A stretch of 64,000 bases of DNA, from the NCBI GenBank assembly GCA_030280995.1, contig JASXTE010000009.1:2140501-2204500 (forward strand), read 5' to 3'. Position 1 is the first letter of the stretch. The number at the start of each line of letters is the position of its first letter. The notes beneath the pieces are model-generated. The model was not told the DNA's origin. It did no database searches and saw only the letters and a program-made list of their open reading frames with translations. Shown here piece by piece: positions 52,101 through 61,749 of the stretch. The stretch is from Hemileia vastatrix (lineage: Eukaryota > Basidiomycota > Pucciniomycetes > Pucciniales > Zaghouaniaceae). The position numbers and the translations under genes are program-made.

Positions 52101-55008
52101 TGGCAGCTTAAAAAAGAAACCTTACCCAGCATCTCCTGCAAAAAGGAAAGATATTGAAGACAATATAAAATTGTTGTTGGAAATGGGTATTGTTGAAAAA
52201 GTGGACACAACACCTAAGTATTGTGTCATTTCACCAGTATTAATCTCTTATGAAAAAGATAAGGCAAGATTATGTGGTGATTATAGAGCTCTGAATACAT
52301 ATACAGTAGATGATATTTACCCTCTACCAAGGATAGCTTCTATCCATGCTACCTTACAAGGAGCAAAATATATTTCCTGTCTGGATGGGAACAAGGGTTA
52401 CCACCAGATTCCTGTGGAAAGAGATTCTCAAAATTACTTATTAATAACCACACATATGGGTATATATAAGTATGTGAGAATGCCATTTGGCCCAAAGAAT
52501 GCCCCTTCAGTCTTCCAAAAATTGATGGATAGTGTTTTTCATCAGGAAATGGTTGAAGGATGGCTATTGGTCTATATTGATGACATCATAGTGTTTTCAA
52601 AAACATATGATGAACATTTAAATCACCTGAAAAGAGTTTTTCAAAAAATGGATGAAATTAATATGACTATTGCATTAAAGAAATGTAAGTTTGGATTTCA
52701 ATCCTTAAAAGTACTTGGACATGTTGTATCTGGATTACAAATTTGTGTTGACCAGAATAAAGTGGCAGCAATTAAAAACATTGGGATACCTAAAAACGTA
52801 AAAGAGGTTCAAAGTTTTTTAGGTATGTGTGGATATTATAGACAATATATTAAAAATTACCAATCCATTGCAGCCCCTTTAACAACATTAATCAGGAAGA
52901 ATGAAGCTTTCATTTGGAATAATGAAAGACAGCACGCCTTTAACAAATTAAAGGAATGTTTAATGTCAGCTCCAATATTGGGACTGCCAGATTTCACCCT
53001 ACCTTTTATCTTGTACACTGATGCAAGTTTCATAGGTTTGGGTGCTGCTTTACAGCAAAAACAGATAATAAATGGAAAATTATCTGAAGTAGTTATCTGT
53101 TATATATCCAGAACCTTAAGAAAGACAGAACTAAGGTATGGTGCCACACAGCTAGAATGTTTAGCCGTGGTGTGGGCTTTGGAGAAACTTCATTACTATC
53201 TGGAAGACCAGAAGTTTGAACTTATAACAGATTGCAGTGCAGTAAAATCATTACTAAACATGAAAACACCTAATAGGCACATGTTTAGATGGCAACTAGC
53301 TGTACAAGAGTACAGAGGAAGAATGACAATTACTCACAGAGCAGGAACATTGCATTCAAATGTGGATTTATTATCAAGAAGTCCTTTGCCAAATGATGCT
53401 GACAACCCAGCTTATGTACCTGAAAATGAGGTTATACATATATTTGGGATTTATATAGTGGATTTAGAAGAAGAGTTTATGCAAACTATATTGGAAAATT
53501 ATTCATCTGATAAAGATTTGTCTAAACTATCTACCATTCTTAATGATCCAACAAATGCCTCCATGAGTGCATTAATTAAAACCTTGCCTCCAAAGTATAA
53601 AAATGCGTTGGAAAAAGGTAAACTATCAATTGAAGATGGATATATATATTACAGGAAAAAGTTAAGCAATGTAATAGTAATACCACCTTCTATGAAAGAG
53701 TTAATGTTGAGTACTTGTCATGATGACATCTTAGCTGGTCATTTTGACTTTAACAAAACATTAACCAGAGTTAAAAATACAGCCTGGTGGATAAACATGA
53801 AAGAGGATGTACAAAAATACATTGAAACATGTGACTCTTGTCAGAAATCTAAAAGATTAACTGGGAAGAGAGCTGGGTTGTTACAACAAATAGAGCAGCC
53901 AAAAGCTCCATGGGAAATTATAAACATGGATTTTGTAACTGGCTTGCCATTAGCAGGAAAAGAAAGTTTCAATTCTTGCTGGGTAATAGTGGATAGATTA
54001 ACAAAAATGTGTAAGTTTATCCCTACCCATAAAGAGGTATCTGCAAAAGACTTGGCATTACTATGGTGGACTCAGATGATGAATACTGCTGGGTTCCCCA
54101 AAGCCATAATCTCTGACAGAGACCCTAAATTTACTTCAGAGTTCTGGACATCTTTGATGGAAGTATCAGGTTGTCAATTAAAATTGTCTACAGCACACCA
54201 TCCACAAACTGATGGGCTGGCTGAGAGGATGATACAAACTCTTGAAGACATGATCAGAAGATATTGTGCCTTTGGATTAGAATACAAAGACAATGAGAAA
54301 TTCACACATGACTGGGTAACATTAATTCCTGGCCTTGAATTTGCTTATAACAGCACAACTCATTCTGTAACAGAGAAGAAACCATTTGAACTCTGGCTGG
54401 GATATGTACCAAATACCCCAGTAAATCTTTTAAATAAGCTACCAAGGTTGGATATACACCCTGGCACTAAATCCTTTATTCATATGCAACAAATGTGTAG
54501 GAAGCATGCAGAGGAATGCATCCAAAAAGCATTTGAATATGAAAAGAAAAGGTGGGACAAATCTCATAAAGAATTTGAATTTAAAAAAGGAGATGAGGTC
54601 CTCATATCAACACTACATTTTAACTTACAAGGTAATGTTAAATTAAAGGATCCCTTTGTAGGACCTTTTGTAGTAAATAAAATGGTTGGGAATAATGCAG
54701 TGGAAGTCATATTATATGCTCCATATGATAGGAAACATCCAGTTTTCCCTATCTCATTATTGAAACCTTACCATGCAAATGATCCTGACTTATTTCCAAA
54801 AAGAAGGGGAGGGCCTAAAAAGCAACCTGAAGAAATTGTGGAAAAAGCAGAGATTGAAAAAATACTCAAGAAAAGAATCCTTACTAAAGAAAAAGGAACT
54901 GAGTATTTACTCAGATTTAAAGGGAAATCAAATGAATTTGATAAATGGATACCTGAAAAAGAAATTTCTAATTTATCCACCCTTCTTAAAAAATTTAAAC
55001 AGAAATAA
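49135..55008 (+). CDS. Gag-Pol polyprotein of family A (1957 aa)
   Basis: One frame without stop or shift. N-terminal ~190 residues are Ser/Gln/Lys-rich and share their DNA with the overlapping ORF. A coiled coil (~270-410) precedes the capsid-like domain from WPKLDQYPSFDGD (469) to ~630. The zinc knuckle is CYKCNEPWVKGHTC (679-692), the CX2CX7HXC form common in chromoviruses. Protease: DTGAAGSVVS (D793). RT: FGPKNAPSVFQ and YIDD (1147-1150). RNase H: YTDAS (D1296). Integrase: H1529/H1536-C1566-C1569, then D1599, D1661, E1697 (D-D-35-E). Chromodomain ~1905-1957 (YLLRFKGK...DKWIPEKE), which usually directs integration to marked chromatin. All catalytic residues are present. Gag and Pol are in one frame, so no frameshift signal is expected. 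The start is the first ATG after the leader, conserved in the minus-strand copy. Confidence 0.95.
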   Translation: MCDNNDIVSNKAKPYNLRPRAERPVTGHSNGGPGLSHNKQHSVNVSGGKGKASKAGFNKEIKKYITRTSSLPIHPNEHLDSKSQQYSGPDQQSGKESSSRFHRSQPSSSGHKDSTTNSSNQQFHSNTSSPRGGPKNYSKQMEMGLVRPKLQQSSTAGLQQSPLQGKGKERQRKWDKTLVSHPTSYDQLYQPDNKLLIGNEIDKEILDIIDKDLKDYSFEQNMLNLSLHEDNVNSFMDHQENTINIKIESNELNLDPENESSELDTEKIEYFLKENPMESKIISKLLLRIEKLEEFSKESNINTENVLLQLTQSLSTTANRLKIIENSNNELINENKRLKSEIRNLESKIEHSQNIMATIEGRVKLSFSNVNDTLTQVPVIKDRLQRVEIEVANILKNTETIKDNTSYVERVPGFMKHSEDKPMIEHEHSVIGSENIKSVKDEINDHLSKVSELLNIPQVREAKTSQKNWPKLDQYPSFDGDSKSDWQQFIQRIDNLKFSYKLPDEEITSKLISLFTDVALLWFESVLSEGINYSWNEWKALIERQFGGPKFRITQQRLYERARYNPSAGDKPMVFLMNLIKIMKAMDPKMDYEEWKEKIIYKLPISVRDIIVARTETVRDTSGFINICNEILLNHKYETKYSNYRQSVEVVKPTTSKLPVEKKKPSAPLVPKRQENNTCYKCNEPWVKGHTCKKRINVIETSQNSEPSNHEDENVESSEDCKSNISYSDDENEIFVLEQDIMFLNDAIPHTDTSLTSIEEAEIIKDVSHDTYKITPIRAPVIICGKEMNAILDTGAAGSVVSLNALMKLDSKYQEKLEPVQTKNWRGFGSVLNPIGKYKTAVFFKYNNGYVRAVCEFVIMDNNNCSDWFIIGNDLLTKFGIKLDPANSCFTIGVNGKRKFKICSENSVYAISPREEQLQGGRTTNEVGELENEIQKASFSPQLSNIEQEDILRLIKSYPMAFAHGSNELGLVKNHEMKISLSCDLDNIPGSLKKKPYPASPAKRKDIEDNIKLLLEMGIVEKVDTTPKYCVISPVLISYEKDKARLCGDYRALNTYTVDDIYPLPRIASIHATLQGAKYISCLDGNKGYHQIPVERDSQNYLLITTHMGIYKYVRMPFGPKNAPSVFQKLMDSVFHQEMVEGWLLVYIDDIIVFSKTYDEHLNHLKRVFQKMDEINMTIALKKCKFGFQSLKVLGHVVSGLQICVDQNKVAAIKNIGIPKNVKEVQSFLGMCGYYRQYIKNYQSIAAPLTTLIRKNEAFIWNNERQHAFNKLKECLMSAPILGLPDFTLPFILYTDASFIGLGAALQQKQIINGKLSEVVICYISRTLRKTELRYGATQLECLAVVWALEKLHYYLEDQKFELITDCSAVKSLLNMKTPNRHMFRWQLAVQEYRGRMTITHRAGTLHSNVDLLSRSPLPNDADNPAYVPENEVIHIFGIYIVDLEEEFMQTILENYSSDKDLSKLSTILNDPTNASMSALIKTLPPKYKNALEKGKLSIEDGYIYYRKKLSNVIVIPPSMKELMLSTCHDDILAGHFDFNKTLTRVKNTAWWINMKEDVQKYIETCDSCQKSKRLTGKRAGLLQQIEQPKAPWEIINMDFVTGLPLAGKESFNSCWVIVDRLTKMCKFIPTHKEVSAKDLALLWWTQMMNTAGFPKAIISDRDPKFTSEFWTSLMEVSGCQLKLSTAHHPQTDGLAERMIQTLEDMIRRYCAFGLEYKDNEKFTHDWVTLIPGLEFAYNSTTHSVTEKKPFELWLGYVPNTPVNLLNKLPRLDIHPGTKSFIHMQQMCRKHAEECIQKAFEYEKKRWDKSHKEFEFKKGDEVLISTLHFNLQGNVKLKDPFVGPFVVNKMVGNNAVEVILYAPYDRKHPVFPISLLKPYHANDPDLFPKRRGGPKKQPEEIVEKAEIEKILKKRILTKEKGTEYLLRFKGKSNEFDKWIPEKEISNLSTLLKKFKQK
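49223..49672 (+). CDS. Overlapping ORF in gag, +1 frame (149 aa)
   Basis: Starts 88 bases into gag in the +1 frame and ends TGG-TAA. Visible parts: MEGQDSP start; an amphipathic, probably coiled-coil region (~16-80: EEREKLLKQ, QEQVHSLSTLMNTL, VDQINNLEKRAAQGF); a Pro/Thr-rich linker; KWKWDWY (111-117); SHPYRGK (131-137); an Arg/Gly basic tail and RPW end. The same plan is kept in the diverged copy at 178-639, where the main Gag frame is less similar and is interrupted. Possible translation by leaky scanning, since it is the second major ATG context in the RNA. Basic tail plus oligomerisation helix suggest an RNA-binding accessory protein; I know of no named family. Confidence 0.7.
   Translation: MEGQDSPIINNTPSMSLEEREKLLKQVSIKKSKNTLQEQVHSLSTLMNTLTVRVNNIVDQINNLEKRAAQGFIEVNQALVDIKTQPPTVATNNSIATPPAQEEDQKITVSKWKWDWYAQNYNNPQQQGSSSHPYRGKARRGRGSGIRPW
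49669..49726 (+). other. Intron-like segment at the end of the overlapping ORF (58 bp)
   Basis: GTAAGT, CCTGAC branch-like site and ACTTATAG before GTAATG. Removing it would keep the PW-stop end of the overlapping ORF but shift Gag into a frame that stops within about 16 codons, so a spliced RNA would express only short products. Coding constraint alone could also explain the conservation. Confidence 0.35.
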
Positions 55009-55017
55009 ATTTCTGTT
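54998..55017 (+). other. Hairpin spanning the Gag-Pol stop codon
   Basis: Arms AACAGAAAT and ATTTCTGTT with a two-base spacer, the stop TAA at its centre. The same structure is in the minus-strand copy (28230-28250). Confidence 0.4.
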
Positions 55018-55189
55018 CAACCAGCTGAGGGGTTAAAAAACCAGTACTCATAATATTTTATTATGTTTTATTTCTTTAAAGTTGAATCTTTAATGCTACA
55101 GATTTATTCTGAATACCTGAAAATTACAAATTAAATAAAATGTATAACTTATCATTTTTTTTATTGTTTTTTTTTTTTGGGTGGGCGAG
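55009..55189 (+). other. 3' UTR and polypurine tract of family A
   Basis: Short AT-rich spacer ending in GGGTGGGCGAG (55179-55189) directly before the 3' LTR. The purine-rich tract is conserved in the minus-strand copy and is the likely plus-strand primer. Confidence 0.6.
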
Positions 55190-56692
55190 TGTCAGCCTGT
55201 ATATCTCCAGGACTGAGTAAAAAGTACTTATAAGTTATGTTAAACACATGAACTATACATGGGAATAATAAATAAGAGTACACAAATAGTATACATAAGT
55301 AAAATTATGATAATACACAAAAAATGCCATTATAACACCTTATATACGCGCATATATCCACCTTTTATAGGTCTTATGTACTTAATATTAAGTTGGGATA
55401 TGTTAGGGTAATCTTAAGAACCTTAAGTATAAGGCTGCATAATTTTTAAGTACACTTAAAGCTGTTATATTCATTGTTTTATGCAAAAAACAAGAAATGC
55501 GCTTTATTTCACTTAAAAGTTGACTATATGCGCTATAAAATTGAGAATATCAAAATTGCGCTTTGGCAGATCAATTGGGCTCATTTAGAACTATTGATTT
55601 GGCTATTTAAATGCATAAAAATAACACTTTTCAAATTTGGTGTTTTTTATGCCAGAAATGGCTTCTGTGTACTGGCCACATACTGCCTGCTTTTTTCCCG
55701 CGTGAATAGCTTCATTTTTAGCAAAGTTAGCTTTTTCACACTATAATTACCCCACATTCTACGCCCACTGTGGGGAAACACACTAAAATAGGCGACAGGC
55801 GCTTATTTAGTGTCCTAGCTTAATTAATAATGCATTGACCCTGTTTATATGCACTAATTTCATTAATAACCTCACTCTTGGCACTTTATTTCATTACCAC
55901 GCTTAAATTTGCCTAATTTTAGTCAAGGATTTACCCGTGCAAGCGCCTGCCAAGAACTGCATGTAGTTACCCCACATCTCACGCTCTTTTTTAAGTTTTT
56001 GGGTGGTTTCTCAGTCAATTTTGGTTATTTTTGAATGGGAATTTCACGTAGTATAATGTCAGGATTAGCCCCATTATTTCTACAGTCAATCCCCCATATT
56101 ATTAAGCTATTATTAACCTTAAAAAGGTCTCCTTTAATCCTTAATATTATTGTTTTATACGCATATACTCTCTTTTTGTCTTTTTCTTTAATTTTGATGG
56201 ATTTCCCTTATTATTTCAGGATTTTGGCGGTTATTGCTCTTCTAATTATGTCATGGGTCACTGGGAATGTTGATGGGAATGTCTATTAGTTGTTTAGAGG
56301 CGTGATTAACTGTGTATTGGGTGGTACAACAAGGGAATCATTGGGGAACTCAGTGTGTATAAAAGGAGGAGGTTTTTGGGTTGTATTTCTTCATTCTTTA
56401 TCATTACATTTTAAACCAATATAACCAAACCAATTACAATACATATCAATTAGTACTTTTATAAGACTTTTGAATAGTATCTGAATTATAAAATCTATTT
56501 TTCTACCAACTATAAAGATTTTAAGCCATATATAAAACTAGTGAGAATTATATTACTGAGACCTTTGAATTTTGATTATATTTTACTGCTTATTGGATTT
56601 ATACTACAGTATTCATATAGGACCATTTAAACCTTCTAGACAACTGACTATTCAAGCTAGTTCACGTCTTTGTACTTGACCTTAGCCTGACA
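55190..56692 (+). repeat. 3' LTR of the intact family-A element
   Basis: 1503 bp, TGTCAG to CTGACA, CAAAC target copy at 56693-56697. TATA box at 56358-56365. Confidence 0.97.
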
Positions 56693-57855
56693 CAAACTAT
56701 ACAGAAGAATTGGATCAGTAATTTTTCTCTGTTAAATATATTGGATTTAATAATTTAGCACTTACAGATTGTGAGCTCCTCAAATTTGTATGTGGCCAGA
56801 ATCTGGACTGTTGAAGAATGTTGAATGAATGTGGAAGAAGGATCAACCAGATAGAGTTATGGATTCTCATGATCATTCTCTGAATGGTGTTGAGAAGATG
56901 AAGGAGATGAATGGCGTTCCTGTTGCCTTGTTGGAGTAGCAGGGCTTCTGTTGTTGTTGTGGATATTATTATTGCTTGGCCCAGTTGGGTTGGACAATGG
57001 TGGTGAAGTACCAGGGCTGTTGAAGTAAGGACCAGGAGAAGGTGACTTGGAAGCTGATTGTGATTTTCCAGATGAAGATCTGGAAGAAATTGAACTATCA
57101 GAGTAATAATTGGCAGCCAGAGGAGAGGTTTAGTTAGTACTTCTTGGTTTAATAGGATATTTTTGTTTGGGAGCTGTTTTGGGTGCTCTGGTGTTTTCAG
57201 GTGGTCCTCTGGCAGGTTTTCTAGAGATGTTGGAATTTTTGGGGTTGTCTGATGAAGAATTTTTGTGTGTACACATTTCTCTGGGAGAACTAGGAGGTTG
57301 TTGTGCAGAGTTGTTGGTGTTTAATGGTGGATTTTGGCTGTTATCTGGCTGAATTTAGGAGTTTTGAGCCTAATTTTTGCTTTCTTCCAAGACAGGAGGG
57401 CCTCCCAACAATGGGAGGGTTGTCTAGATGCAGTCTAGAAGCCTGGGAAGTTATTTTGAAGCTGTTTTGCCTGAATTTGCTGAGGTAAAAACAGATTCTT
57501 GAGAAGATAAAGCAGGTCTTTTAGGGAGTGTTTTGGGAATAGAATGGCTTGATCTTCTGGAAGCAGCAGAAGATAAGGAAGAAGAAGCAGGTCCAAGCTC
57601 TGGTGACCTGGTAGGAGATCTGGAAATTTATTTATGAGCAGATAAAGGTGGAGGTATTGGATAGTTGGGATCTCTGTCACATATTTTCCTTTTAGAGTTG
57701 CAAGAATCACAGGCTCTGTTATAGAATTTAGACTGAGTTGTAGGAAGAGTCAAGGTACAAGGCCTGCACATGTAGATGCACTGTTTACAAGCATAGACCA
57801 TTTGAGCAGTGAAACAGGGAAGGTCCAATGGGTCAAAATCTGGGGATCCAGCCAT
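56693..57855 (-). pseudogene. Antisense zinc-cluster gene 2, 5' part
   Basis: ATG at 57855 (MAGSPDFDPLDLP). Cysteines at residues 23, 26, 33, 49, 52 and 59 give CX2CX6CX15CX2CX6C (CKQC...CRPC...CDSCNSKRKIC), a Zn(II)2Cys6-like pattern with two further Cys (14, 30). The same frame continues leftwards for about 300 codons of Ser/Pro/Asn-rich sequence (RSPTRSPEL, SSSLSSAASRRSS, PSPGPYFNSPGTSPP) with about seven in-frame stops, then reaches the family-A element. The 3' part with a coiled coil is at 46536-46964. Upstream at about 57990 the minus strand has GCATATAAGCGC, a possible TATA box, and TTTACAG just before the ATG. Pseudogene of a probable DNA-binding protein. It has the same layout as the antisense genes of elements B and D. 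Confidence 0.6.
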
Positions 57856-58007
57856 ATTCTGTAAAGGAACAATAATGATGAGAAAGGAGATGAATGAAAA
57901 TTATATCAGTGATGTGTAGATGATGAAGAAAGAGTGGAAGTTCAGCAGGTGGGCTGCGGAGCATTGTGCATGGAGCTGGCTCTGCGCTTATATGCAAAAT
58001 GTGTTCT

Positions 58008-58520
58008 AAGTCCGTCAAGAGTTTGAACTGAACACCTTGGTTAGTCTTTCAATACTTTAAACTGAAAACTGGTAATTCTCCAAGACTTAAAACTGGCAGG
58101 TTTTTTTAAGATTGCTTCAAGATTTTTATTTTTTGATACTACTGTGGATCTTCTAGTCCGTCAAGACTTTAAACTGAAAAATGGTATAGTTCCCCAAGAC
58201 TATAAATTGAGGATGGTTTAATGGTTGAGTACTTCAGGACTATAAACAGATAATGGGAGTTGATGTGATTTCAGCAGAGGGAATCCAAAGGGGGAGTCTC
58301 TGAATTTAGTTAAGGCAAGTGTGGGGGTTACTGATGAGCTGGCTTCTCTGTAGAACAGTTACCCCATAATGTTAGTTTGTCTCTTTGGTCTTTAATGTTT
58401 TGATCTCTGGTTCTGTCTTTTTGAATCAGGTTTTGAGTCCCCCAAGATTATAAAATGAGGGCTGTTAGTCCCCCAAGATATAAAACTGAGGATTAGTCCC
58501 CCAAGACTTTAAACTGAGGA
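58008..58520 (+). repeat. Family-D 3' UTR: repeated CAAGACTTTAAACTG motifs and a stem-loop
   Basis: About nine copies of CCCCCAAGACTTTAAACTGAGG or variants (near 58013, 58050, 58080, 58158, 58192, 58228, 58439, 58469, 58498), plus the stem-loop GGGGGTTACTGATGAGC...CAGTTACCCC at 58323-58365, shared with D1 at 41768 and 42027. This marks the stretch as the 3' region of another family-D copy whose pol is missing. Confidence 0.7.
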
Positions 58521-58573
58521 AATTTTTTATTTTATTTTTTATTTCTAAATCAAGATTTTCAGGCAAGAAGAAA

Positions 58574-59197
58574 TTACAGAAAACAATCAAGAGATGTAAC
58601 AAAATGTTCAGCATTGGCTTTGAACTGGTGAATGAGGTTCTTACTTTTCTCAAGGTCCTGTGTATTCCTGACAGGAGTGGATTGGAAGTAATTTAGAATG
58701 AGATGCTTCTGTTGAGAAGAAATTTTTTGGAATTTGTCTTTGGTGGTGGGAAATGGATTAGGTGGGGGTGCTTCAATGATTCCCCCATTTTCATCATCAC
58801 TGTCAGGATGGAAATGAACTGGAAATTTGTCAAATTAAATTTCAGTATGAAGAAGTATTGGCTTACCATCAGAAGGACCAGGAATGGTAGAGCTAGTTTC
58901 TGTAGTGGGGTTGGCACTCTTTTTTGAAGGGTGTAGTTTGTTGACCAGTCTGGGGATCAGGATGGATGGTTGGGATCTTTTGGTGCTGGTATAAGGTGGA
59001 TCAGGTTGTGGGGGAAGAGAAGATGTTGAAGAGGACAATGGACCAGGTCTGAAACAAGTATTCTTCCTAGGGTGACAGACATCACAGGAGGTCCTGTAGG
59101 GATTAGCTGGTGATGTGATGGTACAGATGAGATTGTTGTCAATGCAGTATTGGCAAGGACCCATGTCAGTAGCAGATTTGGAAAGAAAGCTGAACAT
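58574..59197 (-). CDS. Antisense zinc-cluster gene 1 of family D (two exons)
   Basis: Minus strand beside the LTR. The likely start is ATG at 59164 (MGPCQYCIDNN); another in-frame ATG is at 59197, seven bases from the LTR. Counted from 59164, Cys 4, 7, 14, 27, 30 and 37 give CX2CX6CX12CX2CX6C, exactly the spacing of the antisense gene in element B. A Pro/Ser/Lys-rich middle follows. Exon 1 runs to 58867, a 48-bp intron occupies 58819-58866, and exon 2 (58818-58574) continues in frame (HFHPDSDDENGG... to FVTSLDCFL) to TAA. Spliced product 180 aa with no internal stop. Probable small Zn-cluster DNA-binding protein; role in the element unknown. Confidence 0.65.
58819..58866 (-). other. Predicted 48-bp intron in antisense gene 1
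   Basis: GTAAGCC donor, TTTGAC branch-like site and AAATTTCCAG acceptor on the minus strand. Its length would cause no frame change, but unspliced RNA meets a stop (TAA) inside the intron. Splicing extends the frame by about 80 codons. Confidence 0.6.
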
Positions 59198-59203
59198 AGA
59201 GGT

Positions 59204-60343
59204 TGTGATGTAGGAGAATCTGAAAATTCTCTATTGGAGGGAGGATGTGGTCTTCCAACATTGGAAGAGCCCTCTGTTGGTCTATTTTTCGTTGTTTGGA
59301 TGTGTCTTAAATGGCATTGTTTAATAATTGGGTGTTTTTCTAGAATTATTTGGTGAATATTGGGACTGCGGGGATGTGGATACTACTATTGGATAGCCCC
59401 AGGTTTTCTCTATATTTTATTTTTCGATGAATTTTTTCAGATTCTAAGTATTTAAGGGATTTTTTCTCATTTTCTATTTAAAAAGATAGCTGTTTAATTT
59501 TGTTTTTCCTGTTTTATGGGCTAAAATTAAGTCTTAGGGTTAAGTGTTTATTACCATTAGAATGAGCTAATTTTTTCTACATTTTATATCTTAAAGTTGT
59601 TACAGCTTAATTATGTGTTTTAAAGGTTTTAGTAGTTTTAGTAGATTTTTCTAAGTTTTTTGGGTGTTTTTGGAGGTTTTGGTGGTTTTCTGGCCTCATG
59701 GTGGTCTGGCCACCTCAGGCCGGCCTCCTGACGTTGGGAAGACCACCCGCTTTGGTGCTAGAAGGCTGGGAAGCGTTTATACAGGGGTTTTATTCAATTT
59801 GGTGCACAAGAACACCAAATTTTTTGGTGTGCATGGGCTTTTAGAGAGTGGTCTGTGTGTACATAGTGAATAAGACAGTTTGGGGCAACTTTAATTATCA
59901 CACAACCATCTGGAGGTGATATCCTTGTTCCTCACTCAGCTTTCACTGTTTTCTGGCCACAATTGGCTGTGTTTGTTGCAAGGTGAGCTCTTCATTAAAA
60001 TTATCTTGGCAACTGGTTTCTCTGGTGTAGTCTTGCAAGCTATATCAAGTATTATTTCTGTCTCTGGTGTAAATTTGAAACCTACATCAAGTATCATTGC
60101 TTTCTCTGGTGTGGACATTGGTCTACATTTCAGTTCTTTGGTTTGGTAGTCTGTCTGGAGATTACTTTCTTGGCTGATCAGGCAGTCATGTGGGTCCGAA
60201 AAGGGGCTTTAGCAAACAGGAACCAATTTATTGTAGCAGGTAATTCTCACTTTATTTTTCTTAAGGAAAAGGGGATTTTATCTCTGCGTTTTCTCCAACT
60301 ACTTTGGTCAAGGCCTATAGCTAGTACTATAGGATTGTCTACA
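59204..60343 (+). repeat. Family-D LTR
   Basis: About 1140 bp, the least interrupted of the three D LTRs in the window. It runs from TGTGATGTAGG to ATTGTCTACA. It shares all landmark blocks with 2485-3548 and carries an extra internal duplication of the TTTCTCTGGTGTA block near 60050-60120. Confidence 0.7.
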
Positions 60344-61749
60344 ATGGGTATTAGTAGGAATTTTTCCATTAGGAAAATAAGAACAATTAGAGCTCATCAT
60401 ATATGGAATGAAAAGATAAATGAAGGAAAATATAAAATTTTGAAAGGATATGGCAAAAAAAACACTACTTTTATTATTTTTTTATTTTGAAAAGAATTAA
60501 TAATTAAGATTTGAGTCAACGGACAGATGAGCTTTCTTATCAATATCTTTCTCTAAAAAATATCAATATCTATTTAAATTCATAATTAATTCAAAAGGAA
60601 AGAGCTCAGCTGTTATTAAAAATTATTGCATGATAAATGGGTAAAAATATAATGTAGAATCATTTGGATGATATTTTAATGCAAATAAAGATCTTATTTG
60701 AGCTTGTTTATTTTATTGACAAAATTATTTCAAAAATTTATAGTAACACATTATTAGTAGGTGTGTAGTTTATTGATCAAGATTACTCCAAAACCATACC
60801 ATTTTTTCAGAGTTTGAAATAAGTAACTTAATGTAAAATTTCTCTTTTTTGGATTATAAAAGCTTTACATTGATGAACTCTTTGATTTAAAAATTTTAAA
60901 ATAATGTATTTTTTTGAAAAATATTTATTTTCATACTGTAATTCTATATTGTGAAAAAAAATATTATAAATTTTTTTATATCTTTTAGTGATTATTAGTG
61001 AAAACCTTTCTGTTAATTGGCATAATTTTATTAATGCAGATGATGGTAGAAAAAAAATTGCAACACTTAAATAAATTTATTATTATAAATTAAATGATAT
61101 TATTTTGATTCAATTTATATTATAGTTTCTCCTACATTTAAAAATGCAATCAATTTGTATTCTCTTATAGTATAATTCTTTGTGAAACATAAGCTGTTTG
61201 ATAAACATGTATGCAACATTGTAAAATGTAGCAAGTCTGAAACATTTTGCTGATGCAGAGTATGGATACCTACTTAATTCATGGTTGATATGCATGAAAG
61301 AAAAACATTCAAAGAAATGGATGGTAAACCACTTGTTAATAAACTTCTTAAGACATAAAAACTAGCTTATTTTATTAAGGGCTTCACAATAAATAAATAT
61401 TTTGTTAAATTGCTACCATCCAGTAACATAATTCTTATATCCAGAAGTTTAAAAATGCCACTATTTTTTTGTGTTTGTAAACTTGAAGAGCTTGGATGTT
61501 CATAAAAAAAGCATCTGACCTCATGGGCAACCTTTGAAGTTGGTGTAGCTTTCAAAAAATCTCAGTCATACTCCAAACATGAAGAGGAAAGAACTCTCAA
61601 AGCACAGATGGTTAGTACATCCAGAGCTTCACCTAACTAGGATCCAACATCCAAGATCTTGTAAGACATAAATATTTGGTAAATAAAGAGAAATTCTGTT
61701 TCAATTAATCTTTATTTTTTTCTTTGCTTAGAGGCACCCTGTTTTAGAT
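60344..61749. other. AT-rich stretch without recognisable features
   Basis: Short ORFs only, none with a known motif, and no repeat match elsewhere in the window. It may be the 5' flank of the Tnp2 element that follows. Confidence 0.4.

Larger units (their letters stand above)
46965..56692 (+). mobile_element. Intact full-length family-A Ty3/Gypsy chromovirus
   Basis: 9728 bp flanked by CAAAC (46960-46964 and 56693-56697). LTRs are 46965-48469 (1505 bp) and 55190-56692 (1503 bp), with about ten differences noticed, so the insertion is recent but not brand new. The interior has a primer-binding site, a 665-bp leader, one uninterrupted Gag-Pol frame (49135-55008), an overlapping ORF (49223-49672) and a purine-rich tract before the 3' LTR. 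This is the only copy in the window that could encode all its own proteins. It interrupts antisense zinc-cluster gene 2. Confidence 0.97.

Noticed and set aside
57435..57710. 91-codon Leu-rich minus-strand ORF overlapping antisense gene 2
   Set aside because: It is the wrong frame of the Ser/Pro-rich zinc-cluster pseudogene, whose own frame connects the Cys cluster to the downstream sequence.
60344..61749. Possible host gene between the D LTR and the Tnp2 relic
   Set aside because: Only short ORFs without codon bias, domains or splice-joined frames were seen.
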